Source of the DNA: Notospermus geniculatus
Taxonomy: Eukaryota; Nemertea; Pilidiophora; Heteronemertea; Lineidae
Length of the DNA stretch: 64,000 nucleotides
Assembly: GCA_002633025.1 (NCBI GenBank)
Contig: NMRB01000057.1
Span: 384,793 to 448,792 of the forward strand
Direction: 5' to 3'
The notes beneath the pieces are model-generated. The model was given only the letters and a program-made list of their open reading frames with translations, had not been told where the DNA came from and made no database searches. The stretch's first letter is position 1. Each line of letters opens with the position of its first letter. This document shows positions 56,991 through 64,000 of this stretch, piece by piece. The position numbers and the translations under genes were made by a program.

Positions 56991-59900
56991 ATGGGGAAAG
57001 CGGTGACTGTCCTACTTGGGATCATTTGCGTTGTTCTCTTGATCATTTGCGTCATTTTAGGAATCCTGTTGGGATTGTCAATCTGGAATAAGGAACCGAA
57101 GGTTTGCTCCACCCCTCAGTGTCTGGCGGACGCCAGTCGGATCAAGTCCTATCTTAACACGTCCGTCGATCCGTGTGATAATTTCTATGACTTCGCTTGT
57201 GGGAGCTACCCAAAGGACAAGGCCGGCTCCTTCGGGCAACTAGCTATTGATGTGAACGAAAACGTCCGCCAACTTTTGGCACAACGGATCAAAAACAGGG
57301 CAGAGAACTCAACGGAGAGGAAGATGAAGGAATATTATGCTTCTTGTATGCAATCTGATGTATCCGAGGACACAAAAATGGCTGCCTTAATGGAAATGGT
57401 GAAAAACATTGGCGGATTTGATCCAAAGACTCCCGTGGACAAAATCAGTAAGTAAATGCAGAATAGAAGCGGGTGGGGATTCGCCGTGGGATCTTCCCTT
57501 CCCTGCACTACTGAAGGGATGCCGGCCATCATCAATAGGAGAATCTGGACCCAAGCAATTCCTTTTGGATTAGCATAGATCATCAGGAACAGGTTGTGTA
57601 TGGTCCTGTTACGTTGAAAAGGGTGGCCCCTACCACTATATACCGACGACACCGATAACAAAATAGAAACGAAACTAGAGGCCAGCGGGAGTGAATATAT
57701 GCGACTGATATGGCAGAGTTTTTAGCCAATTTGTGGATAGTTGAGGCCAAGTTGGCCACCATCCATCAGACCACCCACTATTGCGTGCTTAATTAGTGTT
57801 GTTCTAACTTCTGGCAAGTCGGGTGGGTTCGGACGAATCTGACATTCCATTTGAATACAAAGAGAAAATTTCCTACTTGCCCCTTTTCCCGATGGAGGCA
57901 GCCAGCTAATGGGATGCACTGAGTTAGAAAGGCATCTAAGTGGTTGGTAAACTCCTCAGCTGCTTGGTGCTGCCGGCAGCCGAAGACACCAGGGCTGTCA
58001 AAACCGCAGCCGAGATCAGCTCGGTTGGCCACTCTATTAAACGTGAAGGTTTACACGGTGTAGGCCTATACCTTCAGTTTGTTCGGAAACATCTTAAAAA
58101 ATAGTTTTACTGCAAGCAGTTCTGGGAAGTGGTCCTCAGAGAGAGAGAGATAATTTGCAGCAATTACATACCACCTGTCTATTGTTGGCTACCTGTGCTT
58201 AGGTAGGCCATGGAGGTAATAATACCTCCATGGGTAGGCCTACATGACTGTAGGCCTAGCTTTAGCTGCGTTTGTATTGGGCTTTTTGGCGACGACCTGG
58301 GAACTGAAACCAGCCGGCGGATCGTCTTCACATTACTGATTAGCTAAAGATGATATGACCAAATGGATAAGGTGAGAAAATGAATCTTACCCTTATCTCT
58401 GCTGGTGTTCGTGCGCCTTGCAGTTAGCCTACTAAGAAGTGTTTTTAACTTTTAGGCTACTTTTTTGGTTTTATAGGTGTATGAAGAAAACTTTAGTGAA
58501 AGGCTTTTACCTTTTCACACGTCTGCTGGCATCAAATGTTACCACAGGTACTTCGGGTAGTCGGCATATTTGTTATTCACGGCAGGAGTTTGACCAGTCA
58601 GGTTCGCCGGAGTAGACATGTTGATCAAGAATGAGAAATCAAATAGGCGACTTCTTCCACACGTGTAATTCACATTACAGCTCCAGAAGACTTCAACGCA
58701 GCCAATTTCAACCTGGACACTGCTCTCCAGTACATTCACGGAGATCTTTCTTCCCCCCTCATCGTTCAACTGCGGGTGAAGCTACAACCAGTCTGGAAAA
58801 GTGACACTCTGGAGTCATTCGTATCGGTATGTGTTGATTTTCAAGCTGATTTTGCTTTGCGACTTGCTTTGCAACTGGGCACTCGATCGCTGTAGTGCAG
58901 ACTATAGCTACACGTGATTTCCCAATCTCGTAGCCAGAGTTCCATGCCACATTAAACTCTGGAAAGGCCTAGACCGGTACTACTTTTGCACAATGCAAAT
59001 ATGCATTGTTCAAAGCGGATGAATTTCTGACCGTTGCACAACCAATTGCGTAGGGATTCGAAAGAATTCGTACCGGTACTTTTTGTTCCTTTATAAAACA
59101 TTGAATACCCAACGGAATGTCAAAATAGTAGGAATTTTTACAAATACTTGAACAAATTCTAACTTTTGGTATGATTTATTCGGGTTCTGTTCGAAGTGTT
59201 TTTGATTTGAAACTACAGACTAAGTGTGGTGGGACTGTGTCCTCAAATAATTTGTAAAATTGATGAGCACAAGAATCTGGGTTCCAGCCTTTATCAGAGG
59301 TCTGAGCCGAGGAACGATGGTGGCGACCTCTTCAGATTGGTGATTTCCGCCAATGGCGAAGATGTGGTCGATGGAATTTCAGTCGGCAATCGATCGGCGA
59401 CCGGTTCCTTGCGATCGTATTCAATCGCAGGTAGGCCTAGCCCTACATGTAGCAGGTTGCAAAGCAAGTCGCAACGCAGAAAATCAGCAGTTGATTCCTA
59501 GCTTTACTACTGAAGGCTCTAGCTAGGCTCAAACTAATACAGATGACAGCATTTGTCACAGAGTTGGGTAGTAGCCGCTTAGACCCATCCATGCGCCGCT
59601 GTTTGCAGGTGCACAGCCTTTTCCGAAATCATTTCATGGAGTGCTTTGCATGTGCACAACTCACAGAAAACATGCAGCAATAGCCTAATATGCATTTTTG
59701 AAGTCATGTGATCTGAAGTCTATCTGATTGGCAGCCAAAGACGCTATCTGTTTGCCAGCAGATCTCGCGTCGGCGCTGAATGACAGTGAATACTTCATGT
59801 AGTAGTAGGCCTACGTGAATGTTGTTAACCCATTGTCGTCTGGCATTGTCTGGGCCCGGTTTTTGTAAAAACTAATTTTCAATTAACGATTTCATAGCTA

Positions 59901-62900
59901 TCCTCCGCGAGAGCTGGGAAATGTGTAGAACCCATGCAAAAGGATAACAGCAGTATGAAGAAAATCTTCGACAATAAACGTTATAAATATGTAGAGAAGA
60001 TGGCACAGTTGTTCGCCAAGTGCCTCGGCGATTCGGGTGATGGAAAAAATTTCGCAAAAGACGTCATGGATGTGGAAACGTTCAATTGTGAGGTGAGATA
60101 TTCTCAGCTGCAAGGTTGTTCTTGAAGGCCTACTCGTACAGGTTCCTCTGCTTTAACCCCGGCTTTAACTAGCTATTATAGCACCAGTGTACCAGAAGAA
60201 ATCGCCCCAGATTCGGTTAATAAAGCAAGTAGGTTAAATTCCAGCCTTTCCCCGGTGGCCAGGGCCGTAGCTAGCTTTTTTTCCCTAGGGGGGCATTTTA
60301 AGCAGATGAGCTCTGCAGACGTGAGCAACGCCGAAGGGGTCAGTTTTGTGGGGGGTCTGGGGGGCCTCCCCCAGAAAAAATTTGAAAATTAGAAGCTCTG
60401 AGATGCAATTTGAGGTCAATTTCCTGCATTCTGAGACACGAACAATTATCCCATTTGATTTTGCTGAAAAAAATTTTTTTTTGAACAATTGGCCTGGGGG
60501 GCATTTGCCCCCCCCCCCCTGTCCCTATGCTAGCTACGGGCCTGGTGGCGACAGTCATATTGCAGCTTGTGACGAACTTTGAACAAGATCCATTCAGTGG
60601 TATTTGTAAAACCGCGTCCAAAAGTTGAAAATCCCCGTTAAATTTAACACCTTCCTCATTTTCTTCGACAATTTACCCTTGAATCGTTTCAGGAGAGACC
60701 CAGGAATGAAGGTGGTAACAGAACTACTTGGGATGAGCTCCTGGAAGAGCATCCTTGGCTTAAAAATAGTGAGGTAATCGTCCTCTTCCTCTGGCTAATG
60801 AATTCTCATTTTTTCTTCTTCATTTTTGAGGTAAAAGGTACCTACATCTCCATCCCAAGACACTTTATGGCTAGGCCTACATGTACCTAAAAATATACGG
60901 CGTGCTTTTGCAAGATAGGTCCTTGAATGTCGAAAGTGCTGAAAAAAACAGGTTGTGTGTCTCCAAAAGACGAAGATAATAAAAGGAAAATGAGAGACTG
61001 GAAAGTGTAGGCCTACATGTAGATTGGACGACAGGAGTCCACTAGGTCCACATAAACGGTATTAGAAAGAGCCGAATGGATTTAGTGCAAAAATATATAC
61101 TCTTGGTGGAACAGACTTCAGAGAGAAGTCAGTGTCATAATTCCGTCTATGGATGATTTTGAAGACAGTTATGTCACCAAAGCACATGGACCGGTTGAAT
61201 TTGACACATACATTCTTTTCAGATTGACTGGCCCGGCCTGTTCGAGAAAATGTTCCGGGAATGGAACCACCAGCCTTTGGAAATTTTCGAGAGTGGTTTG
61301 CGGGTTATGAAATGGCTCGAAGAAGCTTATAAAAAGCTCAGTATGAGGTGGGTTAAAGGGCCTCCACAGGCAGCTCGCTATTAGGCTACTAACAGTACTT
61401 CCACTATGCAAGAGATGGCGCTAGTGACCATGAACTCATGAATTGTGAATTAAAAGTTGACAGTGATGAAATTTAACTTAAAAATTGATGCCCAGGTCAG
61501 GTTGGATCCTCATGCCACCAATTCTGTATTAGTAATCATATCAATATGCCCCAAAAAGCTGCCTTTAAAATCATGGCCTCGTGTATGGCTTGCCCTACTA
61601 TGCACGGTCATGTTTCTTTTGCCATCTATGACCATTCAAACCCATGAGTGGTACTTTTGGAAACTGATCTTACATAGGCTACATGTAGCCTACATGTATA
61701 TTCACTGAATATGGCAAACGATTTGTTGCAGGGCTCTTCGCAACAACCTCATCTTCAATTTTATTCAAGATAATATAGAATACACGCCGAAGTGCTTCCG
61801 TGATGCAAAGATCAAAGCAAACATAGACATTTGGGAATATGGCGGTTACGGAAGAGGTATTCAGCATGATCTCCAACTGGGACCACGAAACCTTCATCAG
61901 CTTGGACGGTTTAGTTCAAACATATTTTTATTCTAGACATAATAAATGCACAAGAATAGGGTTTGGACAAAAGTTCTTAGGGAACTTACAAACGTCCTCA
62001 CCATATGCCAGTTACAAACACTTCATAGAATGAACTTACCTTCATCAACTTGGACGGTGCATGAACTAGTCCATTCGCTGCTCTGCCCTTCAAAATATTT
62101 GTGCAACCGTAATGTTAAGGGGGGGGGAGGGCTTCGTGTCTGCAGCACACATATTGCCTCCTCTAACGAGGCCGATCACTGTGATAATCTTTAGCAAAAA
62201 GTCCCAAAACATTTTTCTTTCCATCTCTTGTTAAGGCGACCCGATGGAAGGTATCAGAAAATGGCAGAACTGCGTCCAACGAGAAGTGAATCCGACCTTT
62301 TCTCTCGGCGTCCTTGCGATGTCGGATAAGCAGAAGGATCCACCTATTGTTACGGATGAAAAGGTGAATATTTTGCAATCAGCCAAGCACCATTCCGTCG
62401 GGTATGATTTCCGCCTATAAAATCTGTTGATAGCGATGAATTACGCCACCCTTCGAAATGAAACCGTCCAGTGCTCTTGAGTGCACTGTCACATTGAACG
62501 AATAAAGAGGTTTTGACCTTGGCTTTGCGACTCGTTATTTTCTTGTGAGGAAGATGAAGTGTTATATCGCATGTGATTTCAGAAATAAAAATCTGTTGAT
62601 GATGATGATTTACGGTATAGGCCTACCCCTCGGAAGGAAACCGTCCAATGCTCTTGAGTGCACTGTCACGGTGAACGAATAGAGGTTTTGACTTTGATCT
62701 TCTAAGAACGTGCCGACAGTTGTGGATCGTTAATATTTACTTGTATAAGATGTAACAAAAAGATGTGTGTATTCGTATATATTTTAGCTGCACACCATGG
62801 CCGAAAACATCCGTCAAGCAGCCTTGAAACGGACTCTCGCACTTCCGTGGCTTGATGACTACCTCAAGGAAAGAATTAAGAAGAGGGTACGATTGCTTCA

Positions 62901-64000
62901 AGTGTTCATTGAATGATAATACCGCAATTTGCAAGAACCACGATTCATCTCATGCCCCGTTTCTTAAAGTTCAATATTAAGTTTTTCCATTTCAGGTGGA
63001 GAATAAAGAAGTGATGATTGGGGGTCCCCGCCGGGTGATAGAAGATGAATTTGTGGACAAATTTTACGAACATGTAATTGATGAGAATTAAACCCTTGTA
63101 GTGACGTCACCTCCGTAAGCTCAGAATTTAAGATTTGGCCTTCACGAAGGTCTGTGCCGAAGACCACACTCAAGCACTGAGAAAAAATAACATAAGCTAA
63201 GATTTCAGCTTGCTGGGATGAAATCATCGGCACCAACCTGCCTTTTTATGTTTTCAGCTAGACATAAATATATCCGAGCCATTCCTGGTGAACAGGATCA
63301 ACGCGCGGAAGTTTCGGTCTCTCGTGCAAGAAGTAGCCTTGAGATCTCCGAACATACATTACCTTCTCTACATTGGGTATGTCAACTGGTCACTCGTCGT
63401 CACATACGATGTGATTCCACGAACTACACACTGACGTTCCCGTTTCCATCAACGTTATACCGTAAACGGGTCCCTGACTCACACGAAGTGCAGAAGTGCC
63501 GTGCAAATGAATGCATTCTTTGTGAATCTTTTTTATAATTTTTGGTTATTTATATTTCTAAATGTTGCTTGAATCCTACTGCGTACTCAGTAAAATTTTT
63601 TGCTTACAGTAACATCAACGCTATAATGGTCAATGCCAGGAACATGGTCTATCAGGGAGGCATTAGTATGTTCTCTTATTTCGAAAAATTTTAGTTCCTG
63701 CAAGGAGCAATGAATGCCGTCTTGCAATCACGCAATCTATGTGATTGCTCCATTTTTTTTTCGCAAATTCTTTGTAAACACTATTTATGTTGGTGATCTT
63801 TTTCAGTAATGTATTGGCCGATTCTTCAGCAACCCTTCTATAATTACCATTCACAAGAGTAAGTAACGTCGTTCCCAAGCAAACGTTAATAATAATAATA
63901 ATGTGTCTAAGGTCACAATAATGTGCCTTTTACATTTATTACAATTATTACCCCCAGCTATCCCCCAGCCAATATCATATCTCCACTCCCCGGGGACAAA
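56991..64000 (+). CDS. M13 (neprilysin/ECE-like) type II membrane protein, 3' end beyond the window, probably lacks the zinc motif
   Basis: Thirteen exons: 56991-57447, 58681-58826, 59898-60092, 60693-60773, 61223-61347, 61732-61856, 62236-62363, 62788-62886, 62996-63073, 63258-63376, 63610-63665, 63807-63858 and 63958-64000+. They give 568 codons with consistent phases. A short cytoplasmic tail and one transmembrane helix (about residues 5-33) precede the M13 signature C...C, VDPCDNFYDFACGSY. Later matches are weak, including IDWPGLF, ALRNNLIF and LPWLDDYLKE. Near the end, VNARNMVY and PILQQPFY align with the NAFY and GILQPPFF blocks of neprilysin. The following position for GHE(xxH) reads GDK at the window edge, near residue 566, against about 582 in neprilysin. 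Catalysis is therefore doubtful. Confidence 0.75.
60259..60545. mobile_element. CCAGGGCCGTAGCTAGC-ended MITE in M13 intron 3
   Basis: CCAGGGCCGTAGCTAGC (60259-60275) and GCTAGCTACGGGCCTGG (60529-60545) are inverted ends. The interior has poly-G/C tracts. A partial relative is at 32265-32410. GTGG flanks both sides. Confidence 0.7.

Noticed and set aside
58208-58233. Perfect palindrome CCATGGAGGTA with a 4-base loop
   Set aside because: Short and isolated within an M13 intron. No flanking duplication or further structure to support a functional element.
59226-59501. 91-codon frame between M13 exons 2 and 3
   Set aside because: Exon 2 (58826) joins exon 3 (59898) in phase 0. Inserting this frame is not needed for the M13 alignment, and its acceptor phase does not improve the match.

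Overview
The window is eukaryotic and animal. Genes are split by GT-AG introns, open frames in unspliced DNA are short, and small inverted-repeat (MITE-like) elements are dense. Abundant short palindromes (taggccta, tacatgta, taccggta) and the gene content suggest a marine invertebrate deuterostome (echinoderm, hemichordate or lancelet). I cannot decide between these. The assembly has two N gaps (31623-31650, 49568-49669) and four single Ns.

Layout. (1) 1-1326, + strand: the last five coding exons of aminoacylase-1. (2) 3697-15996, - strand: a complete 16-exon BRPF-family chromatin scaffold (C2H2, PHD-knuckle-PHD, bromodomain, PWWP) of 1714 aa, convergent with aminoacylase-1. (3) About 17.8-30.5 kb: a direct tandem duplication of an unrecognised, probably secreted gene on the - strand. 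Its exons include a PAN/apple-like cysteine module, followed by two homologous 3' terminal exons (A and B) that look like alternative ends. The second unit has a broken upstream exon. (4) About 31.3-53.1 kb: four related genes for small secreted proteins that I read as IL-6/CNTF-type four-helix cytokines: C1 (+), C2 (-), C3 (-, truncated) and C4 (+). All begin with a 4-nt coding exon (ATGG). Intron phases are 1-0-0, and exon 3 is 105-114 nt. C2 and C3 lie in a young 5.4 kb tandem duplication whose junction cuts through the last exon, so C3 has lost its C-terminal helices. (5) 56991-64000 and beyond, + strand: 13 exons of an M13 (neprilysin/ECE) type II membrane protein. Its metal site appears to read GDK where GHE is expected, so it may be a pseudoprotease.

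The first two genes are ordinary housekeeping and chromatin genes. The remaining 46 kb is accessory-looking: duplicated, diverging families of secreted or surface proteins among recent MITEs. The most interesting signal is the cytokine-like cluster, followed by the A/B terminal-exon gene. All exon joins below were made by eye from splice motifs and checked for phase: each multi-exon CDS sums to a multiple of three.
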